Assembly (NCBI RefSeq): GCF_002072155.1
Contig: NZ_BDIY01000013.1
Location: 1 to 64,000, forward strand
Length of the DNA: 64,000 bases
Direction: 5' to 3'
Source: Roseovarius sp. A-2
GTDB taxonomy: Bacteria; Pseudomonadota; Alphaproteobacteria; Rhodobacterales; Rhodobacteraceae
A program made the translations under genes and the position numbers. Each line of letters opens with the position of its first letter. The first letter of the stretch is position 1. This document shows, piece by piece, positions 53,878 through 63,063 of this stretch. The notes beneath the pieces are model-generated. The model did not search any database. It was given only the letters and a program-made list of their open reading frames with translations, and was not told the origin of the DNA.

Positions 53878-54804
53878 TCATGCATCGGGAACAATCAGAC
53901 CCGCGCCTACTGGACCTTCGAAATAGGCGACACAGGTATCGACGAACAATTGAACCAGTCTTCGTTTTGGCCCCGGTGCGAACCCGAGCGAGACAGTGAC
54001 GCCGCTTGCACTGTCGGCGATAGGAAGGCAGCGTATCTCTTGCCCGGCATAGCTTTGAACGTCGCGGGGCTTCATGTTCAACAAGGATATTCCCATCCTT
54101 GATGCCACAAGGGACCGGACCATTTCGGTTGAATTGGTGGTTGCGACGATACGCAGGTCTGTGCCTCCTTGTTCAAGGAGTTCCAGATAATACCCACGCG
54201 CGGCGGGACGGTCTAAAAAGATCAGCGGCTCGGCCACGATTTGAGAGACCGTCACGGCATCGCAATGTGTAAAGGCATGGTCCGCCGGACATAAACAATA
54301 GGTGGGCGCAAAAATAAGCGATCGCGTTTCAATTTGTGGGTTTGGCAATTCTTCGACAAAGAGGATCACGTCGAACTGACCGTCCAGCAAACCCTTCTGA
54401 ACAGAGTCGTTGTCGCCTTCGGAAAAGGCAAAGGCCACATCTGGGTGCGCGCCTGAAATATCTGCCGCAAGATCTGGCAGGAAAGCCGGAGCAATTGGCG
54501 CATTGTAGCCAATTGCCAGATTGCCGGAAAAACTCGACTTCAGATCAGATACACCCGACAGTAACGTGTCATAGCGCTCCAGCAGATCATCGATGCCTCG
54601 CGCCACGTCCCGGCCTGCCAGTGTCGGGAATATCCCCTTCGCCCGTGCTCGCGTGACCAGCGTCATGCCAAACGCCGCCTCCGCCTGATCCAGTGCTGCG
54701 GCAATTGCTGATGGCGTCACATGCATGGCGTCTGCGGCGGCCGTTATGCTGCCACGCTGCAAAGCTGCTTGGACGTAGCGCATCGCGCGAAGAGACAGGG
54801 CCAT
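53878..54804 (-). CDS. LysR family regulator
   Basis: A 308-residue LysR protein with helix-turn-helix GSITAAADAMHVTPSAIAAAL and an effector domain. Unlike canonical members the recognition helix carries AIAAALDQAE instead of the usual SxxIxxLE pattern. It is divergent from the DMGDH-like gene (102 bases between the starts) and is its likely regulator. Confidence 0.85.
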   Translation of the reverse strand: MALSLRAMRYVQAALQRGSITAAADAMHVTPSAIAAALDQAEAAFGMTLVTRARAKGIFPTLAGRDVARGIDDLLERYDTLLSGVSDLKSSFSGNLAIGYNAPIAPAFLPDLAADISGAHPDVAFAFSEGDNDSVQKGLLDGQFDVILFVEELPNPQIETRSLIFAPTYCLCPADHAFTHCDAVTVSQIVAEPLIFLDRPAARGYYLELLEQGGTDLRIVATTNSTEMVRSLVASRMGISLLNMKPRDVQSYAGQEIRCLPIADSASGVTVSLGFAPGPKRRLVQLFVDTCVAYFEGPVGAGLIVPDA

Positions 54805-54906
54805 GCCATAACCTTAGATTTTGTGAGGTAATACCTCGCATAAAAACATTTTTCAAAGGATTGTTTTTTTGCGAACCTTTGCCAAGCCGAAAAAGTGGAG
54901 CGTGAG

Positions 54907-57342
54907 ATGAAATCCAGAACGAAAGTTGTCGTCATCGGCGGCGGCATCGCGGGCTGCTCGACCCTGTATCACCTGACGCAAGAGGGATGGTCCGATGTTG
55001 TCCTGGTCGAGCGGGATGAGTTGACCTCTGGCACTACATGGCACTCGGCAGCTCAGGTCACGAATTTCGGCATGACCCAGACAATGGTGGGCCTCAAATC
55101 CCACTCCATCGCCCTCTATCAGAAGTTGCGGGACGATCCCGAATACCCGGTGGGCTATCACCATGGGGATGGCGGCATCCGGCTGGCCAACACCGAGGCG
55201 CAGATGCAGGGCTATCGGCACTTCGCATCAATGGCGCGAGGTATGGGCGTGGAATATGAGGTCATCGACGCAGAAGAATGCGCGCGCCGTCACCCATTGA
55301 TTTCGACCGAGAACCTGCTTGGCGGGCTCTGGGATGGCGAAGACGGTGATATTGATCCCGCTCAGCTTTGTCAGGCACTCGCCTTTCATGCGCGCAAGGC
55401 CGGGGCAGAGGTCTATCGCAACACCCCCGTGACCGGCCTGACCCAGCACAAGGACGATACGTGGACCGTTCACACCCAACACGGTGACATAGACTGCGAT
55501 GTTGTCGTCAATGCGGGCGGCTATCGCGTCAACGAGGTGGCGGCGATGATGGGTGTCCAGCATCCGGTCGCATCCATGGAACACCAGTATTTCATAACCG
55601 AGGATATCCCCGCCATCGCCGAAGCTGGGCATCGGATGCCGCTGCTGCGCTGCCCGATCTCAGACTACTATTCCCGTCAGGAAAAAGGTGGCCTGCTGGT
55701 CGGATTTTACGAACAGGATTGCAAGACCTGGGGCATGGATGGGATCAGCCCGAGCTTCTCCAACGACCTTTGCCCCGATGATTTGGATCGGGTGATGGAC
55801 GTTCTCGAAGGCGCGTTCGAGAGGATGCCCGTGTTGGCCGAGGTCGGCATCAAGCGCATCGTGAACGGTCCGATCACCTACACGATTGATGGCGCACCGT
55901 TGGTTGGCTCTATCCCCGGCAAGCGTAACGCCTACTGCATCATCGGCCTGCGCGCGGGGCTAGGCGAAGGCGGCGGGCATGGTTGGCTTCTTGCGCAGCA
56001 GATTGTCCATGGCGAGGCGTGCTATGACACATGGGTGATCGACCCGCGCCGGTTCTCCGGGCATGCAACCGTGGAACTGACCGCGCGCAAGGCGATCGAA
56101 GACTATCAGAACGAATTCAGGTTTCATTTCCCGCACGAGCATCGCCCTGCCGGACGAAACGCTAAGGCGACCCCTTTGACGCCTGTCCTGGCAGCCGAAG
56201 GCGCGGAATTCACGGTCGTCAACGGGTGGGAGCGTGTGGACTACATCAAGCCATCGCCGGATTTCCGCCCGTCGCTGAGCTTCGACTTTGACGAGGCATT
56301 CCATGTGGTCGCGGCCGAAGTGCAGAACGTCGCCACCAACGTGGGCCTGACCGAAGTCAACGGGTTCAATCGGATTGAGATCACCGGCGCCGACCGTCAT
56401 GCGTTTCTCGACCGGATGATCTGTGGCACCGTTGCAGCGCGCGCGGGCCGTGTCGGCCTCGGTTATCTCTTGAACCACCAAGGCTGCATCAAGTCCGAGG
56501 CAACGATTGCCAATCTGCCCGCCTCGGATCGAGGGCCTGAACGGGTCTGGTATGGGTCGGCGGCGGCCTCGGAATACCACGACATGGATTGGCTGACGGC
56601 GCATCTCGAACCGGGTGAAGATGTCCAGTTGCGCAGCCTGACAAACGATCAAACGATCCTGGTTTTGGCCGGGCCAAAGGCACGCGCGGTCCTTTCAGAC
56701 TGCGCCAGAGGCGATTGGACTGCTGAGGCCTTCTCATGGTTGTCCGTGAGAGACTGCTGTATCGGCTTCGCGCCAGCCACCGTCATGGGCATCAGCTTTT
56801 CCGGTGAACTGGCGTATGAAATCCATGTGCCGAATGCTTCGCTCTATGCGGCCTATCTTGCTTTGCGCGAAGCGGGCGAGGCGCATGGGCTCAAACTTTT
56901 TGGCGCGCGGGCGGTCGACTCCATGCGCATGGAAAAAGGGTTCCTGCATTGGAAAGCCGACCTATTAACGGAATTTGACCCGTTCGAGACGGGACTCTCG
57001 AGGTTCGTTAAGCTGGACAAGGGCGAGTTCATCGGAAGGGCTGCTCTACTGAAACGCCAGGAGACCGGGCCGGGTCGCAAGCTGGTGACGCTCAGGATCG
57101 AGGCGCAACACGCGCCGGCACATCCGGGTGCATCCTTGATGCGTGGGGATGACGTGGTTGGCACGATCACATCCGGAGACTACGGGCATCGCGTTGGCAT
57201 GAACCTCGGCTACGCCTTCATTGCACCCGAATTGGCCAGAATCGGGGCCGCGATGGAACTGGATCTGTGTGGTGAACGCGTTGGTGCAAAGGTCATCGAA
57301 CCATCACCGTACGACCCAGATTTCGGACGGATGCGAAGCTGA
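54907..57342 (+). CDS. Dimethylglycine/sarcosine dehydrogenase-like flavoprotein (DAO plus GcvT domains)
   Basis: An 811-residue two-domain enzyme. The N-terminal D-amino-acid-oxidase fold has VVVIGGGIAGCSTLYHL and SGTTWHSA, whose histidine is the site of covalent FAD attachment in DMGDH and sarcosine dehydrogenase. The C-terminal half (from about residue 430) is the GcvT/aminomethyltransferase fold that transfers the removed one-carbon unit to tetrahydrofolate. It oxidatively N-demethylates a small secondary or tertiary amine. ATG 54907 is preferred over GTG 54895 because GGAG lies 6 bases before it. The exact amine substrate is unknown. Confidence 0.88.
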   Translation: MKSRTKVVVIGGGIAGCSTLYHLTQEGWSDVVLVERDELTSGTTWHSAAQVTNFGMTQTMVGLKSHSIALYQKLRDDPEYPVGYHHGDGGIRLANTEAQMQGYRHFASMARGMGVEYEVIDAEECARRHPLISTENLLGGLWDGEDGDIDPAQLCQALAFHARKAGAEVYRNTPVTGLTQHKDDTWTVHTQHGDIDCDVVVNAGGYRVNEVAAMMGVQHPVASMEHQYFITEDIPAIAEAGHRMPLLRCPISDYYSRQEKGGLLVGFYEQDCKTWGMDGISPSFSNDLCPDDLDRVMDVLEGAFERMPVLAEVGIKRIVNGPITYTIDGAPLVGSIPGKRNAYCIIGLRAGLGEGGGHGWLLAQQIVHGEACYDTWVIDPRRFSGHATVELTARKAIEDYQNEFRFHFPHEHRPAGRNAKATPLTPVLAAEGAEFTVVNGWERVDYIKPSPDFRPSLSFDFDEAFHVVAAEVQNVATNVGLTEVNGFNRIEITGADRHAFLDRMICGTVAARAGRVGLGYLLNHQGCIKSEATIANLPASDRGPERVWYGSAAASEYHDMDWLTAHLEPGEDVQLRSLTNDQTILVLAGPKARAVLSDCARGDWTAEAFSWLSVRDCCIGFAPATVMGISFSGELAYEIHVPNASLYAAYLALREAGEAHGLKLFGARAVDSMRMEKGFLHWKADLLTEFDPFETGLSRFVKLDKGEFIGRAALLKRQETGPGRKLVTLRIEAQHAPAHPGASLMRGDDVVGTITSGDYGHRVGMNLGYAFIAPELARIGAAMELDLCGERVGAKVIEPSPYDPDFGRMRS

Positions 57343-58017
57343 AAAACGCGATTGAAGAAGTATTCCGCCGAGGAGCCCCAGCTGCCTGGGATTGGGCAGA
57401 ACAGCGATGTACACGGAGTCATGAATGGCGACTGCACCTGAGCAATTTTCGTAAGGAGGAGTTCACCCAGGCGGTCACCGGAAATCTTTGGCGAAAGAAC
57501 GCTTCGTCCAGCACAGCCTTTATCAGATCGGCAAGAATGCTGCGCGATGAACGAATGGCCGTTCTGGTGACGCTGCCGCGCGGCATTTGACACATCGGCC
57601 AGCGGCGGCTTTGGGCCGGTCGCGTCGGTGGCGCGAGCACCGTTGTTACCAGGTGCTGTGTGTTTGCTGCGGCGCGGGAAAGATCTTGGCCAGTATGCGG
57701 AGGTTTTGGGCGGTGGCGGCGAGGAGAAATTCGTCATTTGCACTGTATGGGCCACGTAATCGGAGCCGTCCCAGGCCGAGGATGCGTTTGAGGTGGGCAA
57801 ATAGCATCTCGACCTTTTTCCGGAGCCTCATCGAGATGTCGTATTGCGGGTCTTGGCGATGTCGCGGGCGACCTGGCCGGCGTCTTCGTGCTCTTCGCGG
57901 GTGATCTTGCGCGCCTCGGCGTTGGGGCAGCATTTGGCTTTGGATGCCGTATTCGTCATGATCCACCTTTGCGCTATCTGGTCTATCGCTCCGTGATGCT
58001 CGCGAGGGTCTTTGGTG
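57343..58017. other. IS-derived stretch downstream of the DMGDH-like gene
   Basis: About 670 bases without an intact gene. The right half contains the transposase remnant listed separately. The left half has no recognised content. Confidence 0.5.
57650..57960 (-). pseudogene. IS5/IS1182-type transposase C-terminal remnant
   Basis: The minus strand encodes RKKVEMLFAHLKRILGLGRL and DEFLLAATAQNLRILAKIFP, the end of a DDE transposase of the IS4/IS5/IS1182 group. The N-terminal part is missing or frameshifted (a Cys-rich zinc-like segment lies in another frame at about 57900-57960). Confidence 0.65.
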
Positions 58018-58827
58018 TCACAGGATGCGGCGTCTCAGGAATGCCGAGATGACTTCGCCCATAATCACCAGCGCGATGATGGCGAGCAGGATGGTGGCGA
58101 CTTCGGGCCAGTTAAACGTGTCGATGGCGCCTTGCAGGATAATGCCGATGCCGCCCGCGCCGACAAGGCCGAGCACGGTGGATTCGCGCAGGTTGATATC
58201 CCAACGCAAGATCGCGACCGCCCAGAAGGTCGGCATGACCTGCGGGATGATGGCATAGACGATAACCTTGAAGCGTGAGGCCCCCGTGGCCTCCAATGCT
58301 TCGACAGGGCGCGTGTCGATTTCCTCAATCGCTTCACCGAGCAATTTGCCGATAAAGCCGATCGAGCGGAACATGATCGCGATAATACCAGCGACGATGC
58401 CGGGGCCGAAGATGGCGACGAAAAGCAGCGCCCAGATGATCGTATTTACCGACCGCGACGTTACCAGGATCAACCGCCCCAGCCAGAGCGTCGCGCGGTT
58501 GGGTGTGGTGTTCTGCGCTGAGATATAGGCCACCGGCAGCGACAGCAGCACGGCGAAAGCCGTCGCGAAGGTCGCGATGTTCACCGTGTCCCACAGCACT
58601 TTGAGGATCGTATCTAGGTTGGTGGGGTCCGGCGGATACATCCGCCCGAATAGGTCGCCGATCTGTTCGGGCGCACCCCAGACCCAGTCCCAGACCACCC
58701 TGATCGAAGACAGCGCCCAGATGATGGCCAGCGCACAGCCCGCGAGGGCGCCCCAGCGGGTCAGTTTTTGTCTCAAGGTGAACCGGGTCCAGTCGTCACG
58801 GCCAAACTGATCGGAAATTGAGGTCAT
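58018..58827 (-). CDS. phnE: Phosphonate-type ABC transporter permease (second PhnE)
   Basis: A 269-residue inner-membrane permease with about six helices. The coupling loop EALEATGASRFKVIVYAIIP and the segment LRESTVLGLVGAGGIGIIL are characteristic of PhnE. It overlaps the upstream phnE by 4 bases and is the last gene of the phnD-phnC-phnE-phnE operon. Confidence 0.88.
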   Translation of the reverse strand: MTSISDQFGRDDWTRFTLRQKLTRWGALAGCALAIIWALSSIRVVWDWVWGAPEQIGDLFGRMYPPDPTNLDTILKVLWDTVNIATFATAFAVLLSLPVAYISAQNTTPNRATLWLGRLILVTSRSVNTIIWALLFVAIFGPGIVAGIIAIMFRSIGFIGKLLGEAIEEIDTRPVEALEATGASRFKVIVYAIIPQVMPTFWAVAILRWDINLRESTVLGLVGAGGIGIILQGAIDTFNWPEVATILLAIIALVIMGEVISAFLRRRIL

Positions 58828-59618
58828 TGGATACGCTTCCGGATAACGCCGCTGACCGCCTCGGAGAGCAGGATCACGGCGACGATGACGATGGTGATGG
58901 CAAGCGCGAAATCATAATCATAGCGCCCGAAGGCATTGGCGAGGGTGGCACCGATCCCGCCTGCCCCGACGATACCGACTACGGCCGAGGCGCGCAGGTT
59001 TGAATCGAGCTGATAGATGGTCAAACCGATCTGACGCGGCATGATCTGTGGGAAGATCGCGTAAAACAGCGTCGAGAGATAGGGCGCGCCTGCGGCACGC
59101 ATCGCTTCAACCTGGCCAAAGTCGATCTCTTCGATTCGTTCGGCCAGCATCTTGGCAACGAAGCCGATGGAATAGATGATCAGCGTCAGCACCCCGGCGA
59201 AGGGGCCAAAGCCCACTGCCTTGACGAACAGGATTGCGACGATCACCGGATGAAAGCTGCGTGCGATGATGATGATCGCGCGGCCAAGGTAAAAGATCGG
59301 CAGCGGTGCAACGTTGCGGGCCGCCATAAAGGCGATGGGGATCGACAACAGCACCCCGCCCGCCGTCGATAGCACCGCGATCTTGAGACTTTCGAGGAAA
59401 CCGTCGATCAGCAGGCCGCTGCGTTCAAAGCTGGGCGGGAAGGCGCCGCCAAAGATACGCCCGGCGCGTCCGATGCCTTCGGCGACGCGGTTCCAGTCGA
59501 TGGGCATGGTCAGGCCCACCCAGCCAAAATAGCCGATCAGGCCGAGGTAGACCGCCCACCGCAACACAGGATTGGCGATAAAGGGCGGCTTTACCCAAGT
59601 GTCGCGCGGCGCGCTCAT
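58824..59618 (-). CDS. phnE: Phosphonate-type ABC transporter permease (first PhnE)
   Basis: A 264-residue PhnE-type permease with EAMRAAGAPYLSTLFYAIFP as coupling loop and LRASAVVGIVGAGGIGATL. A pair of permeases suggests a heterodimeric channel. The start overlaps the phnC stop by 4 bases. Confidence 0.88.
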   Translation of the reverse strand: MSAPRDTWVKPPFIANPVLRWAVYLGLIGYFGWVGLTMPIDWNRVAEGIGRAGRIFGGAFPPSFERSGLLIDGFLESLKIAVLSTAGGVLLSIPIAFMAARNVAPLPIFYLGRAIIIIARSFHPVIVAILFVKAVGFGPFAGVLTLIIYSIGFVAKMLAERIEEIDFGQVEAMRAAGAPYLSTLFYAIFPQIMPRQIGLTIYQLDSNLRASAVVGIVGAGGIGATLANAFGRYDYDFALAITIVIVAVILLSEAVSGVIRKRIQ

Positions 59619-60391
59619 GAGGCTTTGACCATGTCACCGCCACGGTCGGCGTGCGGGCTGCCGGCATAGATTTCTTCCATTGCGGCCTCGTCCAGCTTGT
59701 CGGGCTTGTCGTCAAAGATGATGCGGCCATAGCGCATCCCGACGATACGGTCGGTATATTCCTTGGCCTCGGTCACGTTGTGGATATTGATGACAACCGG
59801 AAGCTTCAGCTCTCCGGCCAAATCGCGCAGAAGGCCCATGATCTGCTCGGAGGTCTTGGGATCGAGCGAAGCTGTCGGTTCATCCGCCAGCAGGATCTCG
59901 GGCTGTTGCATCAGCGCACGCACGACACCGACCCGCTGGCGTTCACCACCCGAGAGCTGATCGGCGCGAGAGTTGGCGTATTGCGCGATGCCAACCCGCT
60001 CCATCAGCTCAAAGGCGCGGCGAATGTCGGCCTTGGGATAGTTCCGCGTAATCGCGGACCAGGTCGAGATATAACCCAATCGCCCAGACTGGACATTCTC
60101 CATCACAGTCAGCCGATCGACAAGGTTGAACCCCTGAAACACCATGCCGATCTTGCGGCGCGCCTCGCGCAGGTCCTTGCCGCGCAATGCGGTCAGTTCG
60201 GTGCCGTTCAGTACGATGCTGCCCGACGTCGGCTTGACCAGTTGATTGATGCAGCGCAGCAGCGTGCTTTTACCGGCACCGGACGAGCCGATAATCGACA
60301 CAACACTTTCGCCTTCGATGGTCAGGTCAAGGTTCTTGAGAACAGGCTCGCCAGTGCCGTAGCGCTTGACGAGGTCAGTGATTTTCAGCAT
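59615..60391 (-). CDS. phnC: Phosphonate-type ABC transporter ATPase
   Basis: A 258-residue ATPase with Walker A GSSGAGKST, signature LSGGERQRVGV and Walker B ILLADEPTA. The pattern fits PhnC of phosphonate/phosphite importers. It lies 54 bases downstream of phnD. Confidence 0.9.
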   Translation of the reverse strand: MLKITDLVKRYGTGEPVLKNLDLTIEGESVVSIIGSSGAGKSTLLRCINQLVKPTSGSIVLNGTELTALRGKDLREARRKIGMVFQGFNLVDRLTVMENVQSGRLGYISTWSAITRNYPKADIRRAFELMERVGIAQYANSRADQLSGGERQRVGVVRALMQQPEILLADEPTASLDPKTSEQIMGLLRDLAGELKLPVVINIHNVTEAKEYTDRIVGMRYGRIIFDDKPDKLDEAAMEEIYAGSPHADRGGDMVKAS

Positions 60392-60445
60392 GAAAACGCT
60401 TTCTTTGCGGGGCCGCCCAAAACGGACGACCCCGGCGGGATGATG

Positions 60446-61429
60446 TCACTCGGCGGCAAGCCCCTGTGGCGTGTATTCAACGCCGTTGGCCTTCTGGATC
60501 TGGCGGATGACGGCCCATTGATCCTTGTAGGTGATCGGGATGAACTTGCTGACACCGGTGAATTCCTCACCCAGTGCCGTGCCTGCGAAATCGAAGCTAA
60601 AGAAGGCTTCCTTGATCTTTTCCTTCAGCTCGGGCGTGAGATCATGCGCCATGCCGTATGAGGTTGTCGGGAAGGGATCGCTTTCCCAGACGATGCGGAC
60701 GCCTTCAGGATCGTAAAGACCGCGCTCGGCCATGCGATCCACCACTTCCGACGCCACCGGGGCCGCATCATAATCGCCCGCGACAACGCCCAGCATCGAT
60801 TGGTCATGGCTGCCGGAATAGCTGACTTCGTAATCCTGATCCGGGGTGACGCCCAGATCGGGGAACAGCGCGCGCGGTGCCAGGTTGCCTGAGTTGGAGG
60901 TCGGCGAGGTATGCGCGACGCGCTTGCCTGCAAGGTCGGCCATTTCCTTGATGTCGCTGTCGGCCTGGGTATAGACTTGCAGTTTATAGCCGAACTGACC
61001 GTCATCAGCACCCATGATGGCAAAGGGAACATTGCCCGCAAGGTTTACAGCATAGGGCGTCGGCCCAGTGGAGAACCCCGCGATATGCAGGCGGCCAGAA
61101 CGCATTGCTTCGACCTCGGCCGAGTTGGACTGCACTGCAAAGAACTGAACCTTTTTGCCGGTCACCTCTGAGAGATGCTCGATGAACGGGTTCCAGATGT
61201 CCGCGTAGATCGCCGGATCCTCGACCGGCGTATAGGCAAAGACCAGCGTGGACGGGTCCTGCAATTTGCTCGCATCCGTCGGCGCATCGGCCACGAGATC
61301 GCCATCTTCGTCGCAATACATCGCGTCGAGCGCGCCGCGGTTTGAACAATCGGCCTGCGCGAATGCGCTACTCGCCGTAAGGGTCAGGGCCGTTAGAAGG
61401 CCGACCCTCAAAATCGTATCCATAGGCAT
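60446..61429 (-). CDS. phnD: Phosphonate-type periplasmic binding protein
   Basis: A 326-residue binding protein with a Sec signal (ILRVGLLTALTLTASSAFAQ). The PhnD-type core includes VFAYTPVEDPAIYADIW, RSGRLHIAGFSTGPTPYAVN and VAHTSPTSNSGNLAPRALFP, where the Ser/Thr cluster holds the phosphonate-like headgroup in related proteins. GGAGGAG precedes the ATG at 61429; an upstream in-frame ATG at 61537 has no signal peptide next to it. No C-P lyase or phosphonatase gene is in the window, so the ligand could be phosphite, a phosphonate or a phosphate ester. Confidence 0.88.
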   Translation of the reverse strand: MPMDTILRVGLLTALTLTASSAFAQADCSNRGALDAMYCDEDGDLVADAPTDASKLQDPSTLVFAYTPVEDPAIYADIWNPFIEHLSEVTGKKVQFFAVQSNSAEVEAMRSGRLHIAGFSTGPTPYAVNLAGNVPFAIMGADDGQFGYKLQVYTQADSDIKEMADLAGKRVAHTSPTSNSGNLAPRALFPDLGVTPDQDYEVSYSGSHDQSMLGVVAGDYDAAPVASEVVDRMAERGLYDPEGVRIVWESDPFPTTSYGMAHDLTPELKEKIKEAFFSFDFAGTALGEEFTGVSKFIPITYKDQWAVIRQIQKANGVEYTPQGLAAE

Positions 61430-61579
61430 GTTTTTCTCCTCCCTATTGCATCCCCCGTCATACTGCGGCGATGTCGCCAAGATACCATCACCAAAGTCTG
61501 CGATTTGCAACATGTTCTGTGACATAGCGATTGTCATGCAGATCGTCGCTATGCGGGGACGCGCCCTATCATCCTAAGC

Positions 61580-61812
61580 AGGGGCTGGAGGTTATCTGGA
61601 CGACGACACCATCCGTGGCTGGTATAAGTGCTACCAGCACAGTGGCTGTGGAGCGCTTGCCTATGACGGCTGGAAGGGGGCCGTCCCGTAGGACGCGGGC
61701 ACAGGAGGCTGCGTTATGCAGCTGGCTGGAGGGGCACTTTTGCCGCTCAACGGTCGAGCCCCGAGCCCAGATCGCTGCTGAATTTGATCTGAAGTATTCA
61801 CATTCCGACTGA
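61580..61812 (+). pseudogene. IS630-type transposase N-terminal fragment with frameshift
   Basis: The frame DDDTIRGWYKCYQHSGCGAL runs to the G-run near 61676, where the reading shifts to the frame RRTRAQEAALCSWLEGHFCR and EPRAQIAAEFDLKYSHSD. Both pieces resemble the winged-helix start of IS630-like transposases. The catalytic part is missing. Confidence 0.6.
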
Positions 61813-61990
61813 AACGGTCCTCCGCTACCAAATTTCCCCAGTGTTTTCGGTAACTTCCTCTTGTGGGTGCTTAATCCCGGAGTCGCGGTTGGTTTTTCTG
61901 GGTGGCGCCGGGGTGGCGAGATCGTGTGGATGCTCACCACAGCCAGATTGCCCGGCGCCCGCAGTGGACTTTTGGTTGCCCGCAACCCCT

Positions 61991-62854
61991 TCAGTTTGCG
62001 CAAGCGGGTGGTATGGCAAGCACGTCGCATTCGGCCTTGCGCAGGACCGCTTCTGCCACGCTGCCTAAAAAGAACTTGGCAAGGCTACTTCGCCCATGGG
62101 TGCCGACCATGATGAGATCGGCCTTCTCTTCATTTGATGCCCTGAGTATTTCTTCTGCGGTTCCATGGAGGTCTTGCCGCAAGATCCGCTTTGGCGACCG
62201 CCATCTGGATGCCCCAACAAAATCAAGTAGGTTGCGTGTGGCTTCCTTGCGCTGCGTTTCAAGGTAACTTTCCCGGCTATCTGTCGGCAGCGTGTGCCCC
62301 ATGGCGAGGCGGACCGCCGGAGCGTCATAAACATACAGGATTGATGCATCTCCTTCCTGTGCGAATCCCAGTGCCGCACAGACGTTCACCGCCGCCTTGG
62401 CACCTTCGGACAGATCACTTGTCAGCATGACATGGTGATAGCGCCCCACCGGCGGCGCATTGACCATGAGAACGGGACAGGCAACGGAACGAATTGTCCG
62501 TTCAGCAGTCGTGCCGACGAACACATCGCGCAGCGCTCGTCGCCGATGCGCACCGATGACGAGGAGATCCGGACCCTTCTCCTCAACCGTCCGGACAATC
62601 CCTTCAAAAGGATCGGCCAGCACGACGCGGATTTCGCATGCAAGTTCATCGACAGTTCTCACAGTGCTCCGCAACTCGCGCAGCAATTCGGTCGCGGTGT
62701 CGCGTTCAGAGTCAACGATCCGCTTTGGCTGATCATCGTCGACCACATGAATGATGGTTAGCGCGGCACCAAACTGCCGCGCCAACAACGTCGCCCGCCT
62801 TAGCGCCCGATCAGAGCGCTCGGAAAAGTCAGTGGCCAGCATGATCTCTTTCAT
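61991..62854 (-). CDS. Tandem universal stress protein
   Basis: A 287-residue cytoplasmic protein with two UspA folds. Domain 1 starts at MKEIMLATDFSERSDRALRR and domain 2 at about residue 145 with HHVMLTSDLSEGAKAAVN. Domain 2 keeps the ATP-binding pattern GTHGRSSLAKFFLGSVAEAV; in domain 1 the equivalent is GAHRRRALRDVFVGTTAE, missing the second glycine. Binding of ATP may thus be limited to one half. ACGGAGC precedes the ATG at 62854. It is divergent from the antiporter gene; USP genes often accompany membrane transporters. Confidence 0.88.
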   Translation of the reverse strand: MKEIMLATDFSERSDRALRRATLLARQFGAALTIIHVVDDDQPKRIVDSERDTATELLRELRSTVRTVDELACEIRVVLADPFEGIVRTVEEKGPDLLVIGAHRRRALRDVFVGTTAERTIRSVACPVLMVNAPPVGRYHHVMLTSDLSEGAKAAVNVCAALGFAQEGDASILYVYDAPAVRLAMGHTLPTDSRESYLETQRKEATRNLLDFVGASRWRSPKRILRQDLHGTAEEILRASNEEKADLIMVGTHGRSSLAKFFLGSVAEAVLRKAECDVLAIPPACAN

Positions 62855-62991
62855 GGAATGCTCCGTCTTGTAGCGTCGTTGGCGACTTTTTCGTTTAACC
62901 ATGGGGGCATGGCGTTCATCTTGATCAGGATCATCTGGATATCATCAATATTCGCTATTATGGAGAAAACCAAAGCGAACAGGCGGTCCCG

Positions 62992-63063
62992 ATGACACAT
63001 AAAATGTATCAGATGGCAATTCATGCTGCCAATCGAGTCGACGCAGCGACGGACAACGCCTGA
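62992..63063 (+). CDS. Possible 23-residue leader peptide of the antiporter gene
   Basis: A short frame (MTHKMYQMAIHAANRVDAAT then DNA, stop TGA) is preceded by AGGCGG and ends with TGATG, overlapping the antiporter ATG. The layout would couple translation of the two. No conservation can be judged from one sequence, so it may be chance. Confidence 0.35.
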   Translation: MTHKMYQMAIHAANRVDAATDNA

